From Micrococcales bacterium (GTDB lineage Bacteria > Actinomycetota > Actinomycetes > S36-B12), in assembly GCA_002728915.1 (NCBI GenBank), contig PBWE01000036.1, positions 4,069 through 19,500 on the forward strand: 15,432 nt of DNA, read 5' to 3'. A program made the position numbers and the translations under genes. Below the pieces are notes generated by a model. It was not told the DNA's origin and did not search any database. It saw only the letters and a list, made by a program, of their open reading frames with translations. This document shows, piece after piece, positions 1 through 6,974 of the stretch; positions within the stretch are counted from its first letter, which is position 1, and each line of letters opens with the position of its first letter.

Positions 1-755
1 AGTGTCGCAATTGCCTCTTGTTGCTGGGCGCTGAGTTCCTTGATGGCGTCGAGTTGGCTACGAATATCGGAGAGTTCGTCGCCGGACTCCTTCTTTTTCG
101 GAGGTGAGAGGAAGAAGTTCGCTAGATAGCCGGTGAGTGTGCCGAAGATTCCCACGCCGGTAAGGATGACGAAAGCCCCAAGGACGCGGCCCTGCGTCGT
201 AACGGGGTACTGGTCTCCGTAGCCGACGGTGGACAGCGTGACCACCATGTACCACAGGGCATCCGGCGCTGTGGTGATGTTCGAGGCGTTGGATTGGGAC
301 TCGATGGCGAGCATGCCGAGGCTGCCGAACTCCAGCATGAGGATAGTGACGAAGAGCAAGATGAACAGCGCCGTGTCCGCACGTTCCTTGACGACTGCGT
401 CTCTGATCTTGCGGATTCCGAAATCTCGAAGCAGGCGGTAGACCTTAATGAGGCGGAAGAGACGGAACACGTTTGTTTGCGAGAACGGCAGACAGGACAG
501 AAAGTCGGCCCATCCATATTGACGAAGAAAATACTCAGATTTTGACGGCGACTTCTTCAGTCGGGCAAGAAAATCAAGGCCGAAAAAGACGAACAGGACA
601 AGGTTCACAAGAGTCAGAACTGCACTGAGGGACGGATCTCCAATGATGATCAACAGGATCATGTTGAAGATAGACAGCAACGACAACAGCGCCATGAAGA
701 TCTCGTAGCCCGCACTGAAGAGCGTGGAGGGGTTCTTCACCTTCTTCTCAGCCAC
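1..755 (-). CDS. Voltage-gated potassium channel-like protein (3' end off window)
   Basis: This is a six-transmembrane ion channel of the voltage-gated K+ family, acting in the cytoplasmic membrane. The frame reads without a stop from 812 down to the left edge, so the C-terminus is outside the window and 251 residues are visible from a GTG at 755. Residues 21-38 and 44-65 give S1 and S2. S4 (residues 97-110) carries basic residues at every third position: R98, R101, K104, R107, R110. S5 is about 128-150. The selectivity filter TVGYGD is at 176-181 (bases 213-230), followed by S6. The tail after S6 is charged and glutamine-rich, possibly coiled-coil. The start is uncertain: TTG 794, GTG 755 and GTG 740 are all possible and none has a strong Shine-Dalgarno. 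It lies 90 bases downstream of the 846-1610 gene on the same strand, so cotranscription is likely. Family assignment is firm; the physiological role is not known. Confidence 0.85.
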   Translation of the reverse strand, partial: MAEKKVKNPSTLFSAGYEIFMALLSLLSIFNMILLIIIGDPSLSAVLTLVNLVLFVFFGLDFLARLKKSPSKSEYFLRQYGWADFLSCLPFSQTNVFRLFRLIKVYRLLRDFGIRKIRDAVVKERADTALFILLFVTILMLEFGSLGMLAIESQSNASNITTAPDALWYMVVTLSTVGYGDQYPVTTQGRVLGAFVILTGVGIFGTLTGYLANFFLSPPKKKESGDELSDIRSQLDAIKELSAQQQEAIAT

Positions 756-845
756 CGTCGCAGTCTCGCCGAAGAACGACGTTACCGAGAACAAGCCACG
801 CCGCTGTGCGGATCAGTTCAACGCCCGGCGAGGAGAAATCACCCG

Positions 846-1610
846 TTAGGAATGCTCGCCAATAGCGAGGGCGACGAGCAGCAGAACCGTCATGACGGAA
901 ACGCCGAGGAGAAACCACGGCACCCGCGCTCGAGATGCAGACGGCAACTCCTCCCGGAACGTCGTGAGAAGGAGAACGCCACCGAGGAAGGCCGTCCCAA
1001 TGGCGAGCATGTACTCGTTGGCCGGGGGAAAGAGGAATGAGGCGGCAAAGCCGATAGAGACTGCCGCGATACCGACCCATCGGGTCTCGTGGGCGAACTG
1101 ATTCGGGTGAGCACGCGCAAGGGCTCGATCGGCGAGAAGCAGATGCGCACCAATGACGACCGTGAACAAGATCGCGTAGTCCCACCCAGTGCTGATGGTG
1201 GACGGCAGCGTATAGGCGTAGATGGCGCTGATCGAGGCGAAGGACAGCATGTGAATGCGGTAGTTCCGACGAGTGGACGCAAGCCCTTCTTCGGTACGAA
1301 CGTCGAGAACGAAGAAAGCCACCAGGCCCACCATGGCTGTGAGGAACAGGCCCGCTTCGGTGATCGGTGTAGGGGTGTATTGGGCGACATCCAGTTTCGT
1401 GAGATCGCGGCCACCGACGGCGAGCTCAGGCATCAAGTGAACGAAGATGTACGCGATAGCGACGCCGCCACCAACAGATGCAAGAACGTCTTGTGTCTTC
1501 GTGGAGAGCCGGGATACCCGATAGGCGAAGAAGTGAGCCGCTGCAAGTACCAGGGCTAGCGCTCCCGCTGCCAACCACTCGCCAATGCTCATAACGAGAG
1601 CACGGTACAT
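846..1610 (-). CDS. Multi-pass membrane protein, divergent ZIP-like
   Basis: A 254-residue integral membrane protein with about seven or eight hydrophobic segments, beginning near residues 12-32, 42-62, 84-103, 116-136, 144-160, 178-195, 200-216 and 230-250. At the end of the second segment it has a GGG-x7-HLMPEL sequence, which resembles the place in ZIP metal transporters where a Gly-rich helix ends in HLLPE. The metal-site motifs expected later in ZIP proteins (HNxxEG and HExPE) are not present; single histidines occur at roughly those places (RIHMLSF and GAHLLLAD). It may therefore be a ZIP-fold protein without normal metal transport, or an unrelated membrane protein. ATG 1610 gives the longest reading; ATG 1592 is an alternative, and neither has a clear Shine-Dalgarno. 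The channel gene follows on the same strand. That it is a membrane protein is secure; the ZIP relationship is tentative. Confidence 0.7.
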   Translation of the reverse strand: MYRALVMSIGEWLAAGALALVLAAAHFFAYRVSRLSTKTQDVLASVGGGVAIAYIFVHLMPELAVGGRDLTKLDVAQYTPTPITEAGLFLTAMVGLVAFFVLDVRTEEGLASTRRNYRIHMLSFASISAIYAYTLPSTISTGWDYAILFTVVIGAHLLLADRALARAHPNQFAHETRWVGIAAVSIGFAASFLFPPANEYMLAIGTAFLGGVLLLTTFREELPSASRARVPWFLLGVSVMTVLLLVALAIGEHS

Positions 1611-1655
1611 GTCGGTTACGTGCGTCTAGGTGAGTCGATGGCTAAGAGGTGATGG

Positions 1656-1696
1656 TGGCCAGAAGGGGACCGACCCGTCAACCTTCCAACTTTCAG
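1656..1696 (-). pseudogene. Decayed tRNA-Phe 3'-half remnant (possible old att site)
   Basis: This non-coding stretch aligns with the 3' half of the intact tRNA-Phe at 6975-7016, in the same orientation. The first seven bases (TGGCCAG) are identical. After a one-base gap, 1666-1696 matches 6986-7016 at 26 of 31 positions by hand alignment, covering the T arm, variable loop and anticodon region including the GAA anticodon complement. The rest of the tRNA (D arm, 5' acceptor) is not recognisable here, so it cannot be a working tRNA. Partial tRNA copies of this kind are commonly left at the far end of elements that integrate into a tRNA 3' end. The longest unbroken identity is only about seven bases, so any such event is old. 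Confidence 0.6.
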
Positions 1697-1718
1697 GAGG
1701 GAGGTCACGCCGGTGATT

Positions 1719-1736
1719 TCCCCCGTGAACGGGGGA
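1719..1736. terminator. GC-rich hairpin, possible terminator or structured leader
   Basis: A perfect 7-bp stem (TCCCCCG / CGGGGGA) closes a TGAA loop. It lies between the divergent 846-1610 gene and the secreted-protein gene, just outside the tRNA-Phe remnant. No run of T follows on either strand, so it is not a classical intrinsic terminator; it might be a leader structure of the plus-strand gene or the end of an earlier transcript. Confidence 0.3.
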
Positions 1737-1869
1737 TTCTCAAGGCTCGCCGTGAAGATCTAGTAGAGCGTTAGTGGCAGGTGAGCGGTATCCCCAAAAA
1801 CAGAACGGTGGGTCCGTCGGGGCTGTTAGGGTCTCAGGAATCTCATCGGGGTGTACTCAGGACACGAGG

Positions 1870-2496
1870 TTGGTCGCGCGCGCATTGAAAATTCTGGTGG
1901 CAGCAGGTGTGGTGGCGGTTGCGGGTTTGGGGACGAGCGCGCCAGTGATGGCTGCCGCGAATCCCACCATCGTCTCCGTGACGTGCACAGATATTGGTAA
2001 CTTCTGCTCTTCGTCGAAGTTCAGCGCTTCGTCAATCATCGCTAACCCGGGAGACGTCGTTACCGTCCACAATGGAACGAGGTTTGCAGGAGAGTTCGCA
2101 ATCGGAACTTCCATTTTCCCCGACGAAACGGCTGCTGTTGGGTCTGGCCTTTCGGCTTCCATGACGGCGCCATCGACTGTGGGCAGTTACACGCTTTCCT
2201 TTAGCGGGAGCGGTGGCCCTTCGATTCCGCTGACCGTCACAAACGACCCCATAGCTCCCCCGCCCCCTCCGATTCCCGTCATCGGGTTGCAGCAGGTGGG
2301 GGTACCGGCATCGGGTGACTGCGCTGACGTGCCGGTAACTGTGGGTCACGATCAGGGATACCCGATTGGCGGCTGGTCCAAATCCTGGGCTTACTGGATC
2401 TACAACGGTACGGGCGGCCCTGTGTGCACCCGCACGGTGGAAGAGATACCAAATGGCGATGGCACCAATCGCCTCGTCTTGGACACTAACCCCTAA
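1870..2496 (+). CDS. Secreted protein with Pro-rich linker and Trp/Cys C-terminal module
   Basis: A 208-residue exported protein of unknown function. With a TTG start at 1870 (AGGA at 1859-1862, seven bases upstream) the product begins with a typical signal peptide: R and K in the first seven residues, a hydrophobic Ala/Val/Gly core, and likely cleavage after APVMA around residue 26. The GTG at 1774 would add 32 residues in front of this signal and is less likely. The mature N-terminal part is Ser/Thr/Gly-rich with two cysteines (VTCTDIGNFC), suggesting a small beta-sandwich. A PPPPPIP linker then leads to a C-terminal module with CADV, GGWSKSWAYW and a TGGPVCTRT ending. From memory, this last pattern recurs in secreted proteins of Microbacteriaceae. 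No catalytic motif is seen. Its anchoring is unclear: there is no sortase signal or C-terminal membrane segment. Confidence 0.7.
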   Translation: MVARALKILVAAGVVAVAGLGTSAPVMAAANPTIVSVTCTDIGNFCSSSKFSASSIIANPGDVVTVHNGTRFAGEFAIGTSIFPDETAAVGSGLSASMTAPSTVGSYTLSFSGSGGPSIPLTVTNDPIAPPPPPIPVIGLQQVGVPASGDCADVPVTVGHDQGYPIGGWSKSWAYWIYNGTGGPVCTRTVEEIPNGDGTNRLVLDTNP

Positions 2497-2666
2497 GGCA
2501 GAAGGACAAAAAGGGCGTCTCCAACCCGAGCGGGTGACAGAGATCCGCGACATGCGCAGCATTTCGGTGACGCCCCTCAAGTGATTGTCGCCACGACCGC
2601 GAAGGTCACCATTTCGGGCTATTTGCGGACTTAGCGGGCATCAGGCAACTAGTTACGCTCCATGGC

Positions 2667-4139
2667 GTGACGAATTCGCGTTCGGGTGTTTTTGTTGTCT
2701 CGGTCCTTGTCACGCTTACGTGGCTTCTTCTGGCGCTGTTCACGATTCCTCGAGCGATCAGCAGAGACGTTGGTGACTATGGCTTCTTCACAGGGATCGC
2801 AGAGCGGCTTCGCGCTGGAGATGTCCTGTACGTCCAGGTCTGGGACAACAAGGACCCACTCGTCTTCTATGCGCTGGCAATGGCGCGCACTCTCGGGCCA
2901 AATGGGGTCATCGGTGCCTGGCTACTGGAGATCTTCTGGGTGGTAGCTGCGGCTACGGCGTTGTACGTGATTACACGCTTTCAGCGGGTGAGCCGTCCCT
3001 TGGCTGCCTATGTCGGCTTCGGTCTAGGACCCTTTGTGATCCTCGGCGTCGCATACTTTATGGGGTCTACCCACCTTCCGGCGATCGCTCTCACATTGAT
3101 AAGTATCGCGTGCATCTACTCCCGTCACCCCCTCATTGCAGGCATCTCCGTCGGGTTGATTATTTTCTTCAAGTTGGTCTTGGCCCCGATGGCAATCGTC
3201 ATTGCAATGACTGCTCTGTTCGCGCTAAAGCGACGCACTGACCTGCGGTGGTTCGCGCCTGGCATGGGGGCCGTCATTGCCGCCATGAGTGTTGTGCTCC
3301 TCGTTCGCGGAGAACTTGCTGGTTTCGCTGAGACCCAGATCCATAATGTGCTCTACTCACAGTCACCGATCGTGACAGCCGAACAATCGGGTCTCCTTCA
3401 GAAGATAGCTCAGCACATTGTGATCCTGGCCAACCCTCAAGTGGCGGCGATCGAGTTCACCACACTCGCCATTGCTATTCTCACGGCTCCCTGGTGGCCA
3501 CGATCGAAGGTGCAGAACGTACCGACCAATGCCTTGTGGTGGACCACCGCCAGCGGCCTCACCGGGGCAGTCGCGGTAATCGGGATTACCGGAAAGTGGT
3601 TCCATCACGCGCAGGCTCTCTACATCCCCGCGGTGTTATCTCTTGCACTCCTCGCCAGTTGGCTCGTCAATGCGACGACCATTCGAAGCCTCTTTATTGC
3701 TGGACTGTGTGTCCTAGTGACTTATCCGCTTGCCGGGCTGCCGCAGCCCAGCCTGTACGCCGCTGCCGTTACAAAGCTGCCAAATCGGTGGGAACAAGCT
3801 ACGTCTCCGGACACCTTGACGTCAATCCTTCGCGAGCGTTCTCCCGCTTCGGTTTCCTTCGTCGGTGAGACAATCCCGCAGGCCTCGGGACTCGAGAAAT
3901 GGACCATCGCCTGTCGACACATTGCTCAGCGACCCTTTAACCCTGAGGAGGTCTTCGACGAAACCCTTGAGTGCCTCCCATCTTCGGAGGTCGTCGTGGT
4001 TTCCCAGGCTCTAGATGTGACTACTAATTTTCCCGCCTACGACGCATTTATCGCCGGGGTGCGTGGGACGCTGGACGCGGGCTTCGTGTGTGAGGAAAAC
4101 GCGGGACTCCTCATCTGCGAGTCCCGGCAAGGTGTTTAG
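2667..4139 (+). CDS. GT-C-type membrane glycosyltransferase-like protein (PMT_2-like)
   Basis: A 490-residue polytopic membrane protein. Residues 8-28 form the first membrane helix, followed by an extracytoplasmic loop with RDVGDYGFF (residues 33-41) and VWDNKDPL (58-65). This arrangement of an acidic pair and a WDxKDP motif is characteristic of the GT39/ArnT-like lipid-linked sugar transferases (PMT_2 family) in bacteria. About nine more hydrophobic segments follow up to residue 360. The last 130 residues are soluble and probably extracytoplasmic, with four cysteines. Such enzymes transfer a sugar from a polyprenyl-phosphate donor to protein, lipid or cell-wall glycan; the donor and acceptor cannot be told from the sequence. 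The start is GTG 2667 without an obvious Shine-Dalgarno, and no better in-frame start is nearby. It stands alone on this strand, 170 bases after the secreted-protein gene, with no other glycosylation genes beside it. Confidence 0.7.
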   Translation: MTNSRSGVFVVSVLVTLTWLLLALFTIPRAISRDVGDYGFFTGIAERLRAGDVLYVQVWDNKDPLVFYALAMARTLGPNGVIGAWLLEIFWVVAAATALYVITRFQRVSRPLAAYVGFGLGPFVILGVAYFMGSTHLPAIALTLISIACIYSRHPLIAGISVGLIIFFKLVLAPMAIVIAMTALFALKRRTDLRWFAPGMGAVIAAMSVVLLVRGELAGFAETQIHNVLYSQSPIVTAEQSGLLQKIAQHIVILANPQVAAIEFTTLAIAILTAPWWPRSKVQNVPTNALWWTTASGLTGAVAVIGITGKWFHHAQALYIPAVLSLALLASWLVNATTIRSLFIAGLCVLVTYPLAGLPQPSLYAAAVTKLPNRWEQATSPDTLTSILRERSPASVSFVGETIPQASGLEKWTIACRHIAQRPFNPEEVFDETLECLPSSEVVVVSQALDVTTNFPAYDAFIAGVRGTLDAGFVCEENAGLLICESRQGV

Positions 4140-4272
4140 AGCGCGATCTCCTCTCGCACTTGCCGAGTATCCGACACGTCCGCCCCAAGGCGCTCGGATA
4201 TAGATCTCTCGGACGGCGACAGGTGGTCTCCACCTCACATGCCACGCCACCATTGGGCGGAGAAAAGATTGC

Positions 4273-4286
4273 CGTCACCGGTGACG
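4273..4286 (-). terminator. Perfect 14-bp palindrome after dehydrogenase stop codon
   Basis: CGTCACCGGTGACG directly follows the TAA stop codon (4287-4289) of the minus-strand dehydrogenase gene. As RNA it could form a 5-bp stem with a CCGG loop, and the minus strand continues a few bases later with TCTTTTC. It may be a weak terminator, or a binding site for a dimeric protein. Confidence 0.3.
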
Positions 4287-5294
4287 TTAATCCAGTGAAG
4301 TGTCCGTTGTGAGAGCGATCTTTCCTCGAATGTGACCTTGCTCCAGCAACTCCATCGCTGTAGCCGCTTCAGCCAGTGGAAGCACGCGATCGAGCTGCGG
4401 GGTAACCGCACCGCGCTCCACCAGTTCCACCAATCTCACCAAGTCCTCGCTTCGCTCCGAAGACAGGAACATCGTGATCTTTTGCTTGATGAACGGGGAC
4501 AGCACTGCTGCACGAACGGTCCGACCGAACCCGCTGGTCCAGCGGTTATCGCCTTCGCCGCCGACCATGACGATTGTCCCGGTCTCGGTGAGCAATGCGC
4601 GCAGTTGCCGAACCGAGGTCAGACCAGCGATATCCATGATGACATCGAAGGGCTGCTCAGCGGAAATGGGACCAGCGGTGTAGTCCAGTACCCGAGCGGC
4701 GCCAAGCGATCGCACAAACTCGGCCTTACTTGCGCTGCAAACACCCGTCACCTCAGCGCCGAGATCTGCTGCTAATTGCACCGCGTAGCTGCCAACCCCA
4801 CCGGAAGCACCCGTGATGAGAACACGCTGTCCGGCCTTCACGTGTGCTTTGTCGTAGACCGCCCCCAAGGCGGTGAGCCCAGAAACTCCCAGCGCAGCAG
4901 CTGCGGCTGGCTCCAGACCCGAAGGCATGGGAGCCAACTTGCTGGGGTCGGCAACCGCGTACTCCGCGAAAGAGCCCTTCGCGAAACCGAAAACTGAATC
5001 GCCGACAGCAAGATTCGTCACGTCGGCTCCCATCGCCACGACGGTGCCCGCCACATCCAGACCCGGAATCGGTTGCCGCGGCGCCCGCAGGCCAAAAGCT
5101 GGCCTAATGATGTACGGCAACCCGTGCATGAGGTGCCAGGTGCCGCGGTCGAGTCCAGCGGCTGCCACTTTCAGCAGAACCTCGTCGTCTGCGGGCTGGG
5201 GCACCGCCCGCTGTACGAGTCGGAGCTGCTCGGGTCCGCCGTAGCTGTCCTGGGTGATGGCTTTCATGGTTGTGTTCCGGGTAGCAGTAAACAT
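4287..5294 (-). CDS. NAD(P)-dependent quinone-oxidoreductase-type dehydrogenase (MDR)
   Basis: A 335-residue zinc-independent member of the medium-chain dehydrogenase/reductase superfamily, close to quinone oxidoreductases. The N-terminal GroES-like catalytic domain spans about residues 10-125, with PGLDVAGTV near 78-86 and a GSFAEYA segment near 107-113. The nucleotide-binding Rossmann domain has GASGGVG at 162-168, followed by CSASKAEFVRSLGA and DVIMDIAG. The cysteines that bind structural and catalytic zinc in true alcohol dehydrogenases are absent. Such enzymes reduce quinones, enones or aldehydes with NADPH, often in detoxification. A strong GGAGGAA lies at 5298-5304; ATG 5294 has better spacing to it (5 bases) than ATG 5297 (2 bases). 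It is divergent from a TetR-family gene and shares an operator region with it, so repression relieved by a toxic or foreign compound is likely. The substrate is unknown. Confidence 0.85.
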   Translation of the reverse strand: MFTATRNTTMKAITQDSYGGPEQLRLVQRAVPQPADDEVLLKVAAAGLDRGTWHLMHGLPYIIRPAFGLRAPRQPIPGLDVAGTVVAMGADVTNLAVGDSVFGFAKGSFAEYAVADPSKLAPMPSGLEPAAAAALGVSGLTALGAVYDKAHVKAGQRVLITGASGGVGSYAVQLAADLGAEVTGVCSASKAEFVRSLGAARVLDYTAGPISAEQPFDVIMDIAGLTSVRQLRALLTETGTIVMVGGEGDNRWTSGFGRTVRAAVLSPFIKQKITMFLSSERSEDLVRLVELVERGAVTPQLDRVLPLAEAATAMELLEQGHIRGKIALTTDTSLD

Positions 5295-5308
5295 CATTTC
5301 CTCCTGGC

Positions 5309-5321
5309 CTTACATTGTAAG
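5309..5321. promoter_or_regulatory. TetR operator 1
   Basis: CTTACATTGTAAG is a perfect inverted repeat (CTTACA/TGTAAG around one central base) in the divergent promoter region. It covers the proposed -10 box of the dehydrogenase promoter and the -35 box of the tetR promoter. It is repeated with one change at 5343-5355. Confidence 0.7.
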
Positions 5322-5342
5322 TTATCGCGCCGCAATGGTAAA
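5314..5342 (-). promoter_or_regulatory. Predicted sigma-70-type promoter of the dehydrogenase gene
   Basis: On the minus strand a TTTACC -35 box (5337-5342) and a TACAAT -10 box (5314-5319) are separated by 17 bases. Transcription would start near 5307, giving a very short leader that still contains the GGAGG at 5300-5304. The -10 lies inside operator 1, which fits repression by the TetR protein. Confidence 0.5.
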
Positions 5343-5344
5343 CT
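5316..5344 (+). promoter_or_regulatory. Predicted promoter of the tetR gene
   Basis: TTGTAA (5316-5321) and TAAACT (5339-5344) are spaced by 17 bases. The start point would be near 5351, which excludes the in-frame ATG at 5335 as the TetR start and supports GTG 5377. The boxes overlap operator 1 and abut operator 2, which predicts autorepression. Confidence 0.45.
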
Positions 5345-5355
5345 TACGTTGTAAG
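5343..5355. promoter_or_regulatory. TetR operator 2
   Basis: CTTACGTTGTAAG differs from operator 1 at a single base and lies 34 bases from it centre to centre, at about the predicted start point of tetR. Confidence 0.65.
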
Positions 5356-5376
5356 AAATGGCAAATCGGAGGTGTC

Positions 5377-6027
5377 GTGAGCCGTCAAGCACTCACCGCA
5401 GAGCGGGCCCTCGCCGAGGCGATGGCGCTGGCGGATACCGAAGGATTGAGCGGGCTCACCATGCGAAAACTCGCCAGCAGACTCGGGGTAGAGGCCATGT
5501 CGCTGTACCACCACTTACCCAATAAGGATGCGCTGCTCGACGGCATGGTGGACCAGGTCTATACCGAAGTCGAGTTACCGCTCCCTGATGAAGCCTGGCA
5601 ACCGGCTATGCAGCGCCGTGCGGAGTCATTGCGGGCTGCTTTGCTGCGGCACCCGTGGGCGGTTGAGCTACTGGACTCGCGTAGTACCCCAGGACCGGCG
5701 ACGCTGGCACATCATGAAGCGATCATTCGCAACCTGCGGGACTCTGGCTTCAGTTGGCATCTCACGGCGCACGCCTTCTCACTCATTGACGCGTACGTCT
5801 TCGGTTTTGTAATTCAGGAAATCCAACTCCCATTCGATACGCCGGAAGAAAATCAAGAACTCGCCGAGGACATCATGGAGGGAATGAGTCAAGTGTTTCC
5901 CTATCTCACTCAATTCACGATGGAACACGTGATGCAGCCTGGCTATAACTACGGCAACGAATTTGACTACGGATTGAATTTGGTGCTGCGTGGGCTAACT
6001 GCGGATTACTCCGCGCCCGATAGTTGA
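5377..6027 (+). CDS. TetR/AcrR-family transcriptional regulator
   Basis: A 216-residue repressor of the TetR family that probably controls the divergent dehydrogenase gene and itself. The N-terminal DNA-binding domain (about residues 5-50) has the usual order: helix 1 with AERALAEAMALADTEG, then GLTMRKLASRLGVEAMSLYHHLPNKDAL, in which the SLYHHLPNK recognition-helix end is diagnostic of TetR proteins. The C-terminal half (55-210) is all-helical and belongs to a TetR_C type of ligand-binding domain. GTG 5377 is chosen because GGAGG (5368-5372) lies four bases upstream and because the predicted promoter lies between 5316 and 5344; the longer readings from 5254 or 5335 would put the start upstream of the transcript. 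Twin 13-bp operators in the shared intergenic region support dimeric binding. The effector is unknown. Confidence 0.88.
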   Translation: MSRQALTAERALAEAMALADTEGLSGLTMRKLASRLGVEAMSLYHHLPNKDALLDGMVDQVYTEVELPLPDEAWQPAMQRRAESLRAALLRHPWAVELLDSRSTPGPATLAHHEAIIRNLRDSGFSWHLTAHAFSLIDAYVFGFVIQEIQLPFDTPEENQELAEDIMEGMSQVFPYLTQFTMEHVMQPGYNYGNEFDYGLNLVLRGLTADYSAPDS

Positions 6028-6148
6028 AAGCGAGCCAGACCCGCCAGGATAGATCAGAGAACAAGCAATCGGCCTACTCGCCTCGTTGGATCGCTTGACG
6101 ACGGACTGTCCCGTACTCGAAAAAAACTCAGAAATAAAGTATGTCCCT

Positions 6149-6799
6149 ATGTGGATGAAGATGAAGAACTCACATAACCCGTTCGTGAACGCCATCTACC
6201 TCGGACTGCGCGACTGGAACGTACTCGCGGCCCGCGCCACCCGCCCGCAGTTCTGGTTCTTCGTCCTCGCCGTAGTGATCTTCTCTTCTGTCGCTCAGCT
6301 CATCGCCTTCCTACTCGACCTGCCCTTCGTAGCGCTCATAGGTTTCGGACCCTTCTCTTTCGTCGTCTTCCTGGTATCCATCGCGCTCGTGGCGCCCTCG
6401 GTGAGCATCACCGTTCGCCGCCTGCACGATGCAGGCTCCTCACCCGCGTGGGCGTGGGTGGGGCTTGGCGTTTCTCTTCTGGTGTGGCCGATCATTGGTG
6501 TGGGCTTCTTCTTGCTTCTTGGAGCCCTTTTTGCCGCGAACGAGGCGGTGGTGTTCATCGGCCTCGGGTTGATTTGGTCAGCGAGCCTCATCGCTCTTTG
6601 TTTCGGGATCTTCTTGCTCGTACTCCTCGTGAAGCCCTCCTCCCCGCTGGACTCCAAGTACGGGCCAGCACCCGTGACCCAACCAGCCCCGCCGGCTCAA
6701 ACTGAGTTGCCCGAACCCGCCACCCCTAACCCCGACGCAAGCGCCTCACCGACTGGCGAAGACCCGGAACCCGCCACCGAGAGCGTTCACGATCGTTAG
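6149..6799 (+). CDS. DUF805 family membrane protein
   Basis: A 216-residue membrane protein with the DUF805 (YhaH-like) signature: an N-terminal amphipathic stretch ending in RATRPQFWFF (residues 31-40), where the family normally has GRASRxEYW, a first hydrophobic pair, then VRRLHDAGSS (about 90-99) and further hydrophobic segments to about residue 170. The final 45 residues are rich in Pro, Thr, Ala and Glu and probably disordered in the cytoplasm. The function of DUF805 proteins is not established. ATG 6149 is chosen because the reading begins close to the family start; ATG 6155 and 6161 are alternatives, and the TTG at 6086 would add a hydrophilic extension not seen in the family. It stands alone, with the TAGCACA repeats and tRNA-Phe downstream. 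Confidence 0.75.
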   Translation: MWMKMKNSHNPFVNAIYLGLRDWNVLAARATRPQFWFFVLAVVIFSSVAQLIAFLLDLPFVALIGFGPFSFVVFLVSIALVAPSVSITVRRLHDAGSSPAWAWVGLGVSLLVWPIIGVGFFLLLGALFAANEAVVFIGLGLIWSASLIALCFGIFLLVLLVKPSSPLDSKYGPAPVTQPAPPAQTELPEPATPNPDASASPTGEDPEPATESVHDR

Positions 6800-6872
6800 A
6801 TGAACTTCAAGAATGGGCACGATCGAAGAAGTCAGTCTCATCGTGGTGAGAAGCCAAATAGGCCTCGCGAAG

Positions 6873-6918
6873 TAGCACAGAATTAGCACAAAACACGATT
6901 TAGCACAGGGTTAGCACA
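6873..6918. repeat. Four TAGCACA repeats in two pairs near tRNA-Phe
   Basis: TAGCACA begins at 6873, 6884, 6901 and 6912, giving spacings of 11, 17 and 11 bases. Within each pair the repeat is TAGCACAG, a short spacer, then TTAGCACA. The array lies 57 bases beyond the 3' end of tRNA-Phe, inside the segment bounded by the tRNA-Phe remnant. Regular short direct repeats beside a tRNA 3' end resemble the arm-type sites bound by tyrosine integrases; the remainder of 6800-6972 shows no gene. Confidence 0.6.
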
Positions 6919-6974
6919 GCCAAATCAGGCCACATCAAACCAACTTTCGGGCCCATTCCAGGAGGGAAAACTGT

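Noticed and set aside
1089..1559. Plus-strand frame of 156 codons
   Set aside because: It is antisense to the ZIP-like membrane protein, and its product is hydrophilic and patternless.
2032..2580. Minus-strand frame of 182 codons
   Set aside because: It is antisense to the secreted-protein gene, Arg-rich, and without recognisable motifs.
2497..2634. Possible frameshifted tail of the secreted protein (a frame ending at 2634 reads PQVIVATTAKVTISGY)
   Set aside because: It looks slightly protein-like, but it is too short, has no start, and the secreted protein already appears to end after its usual C-terminal module.
6873..6918. CRISPR-like or satellite array
   Set aside because: The repeat unit is only about 7-9 bases with spacers of 4 and 10 bases; there are no cas genes.
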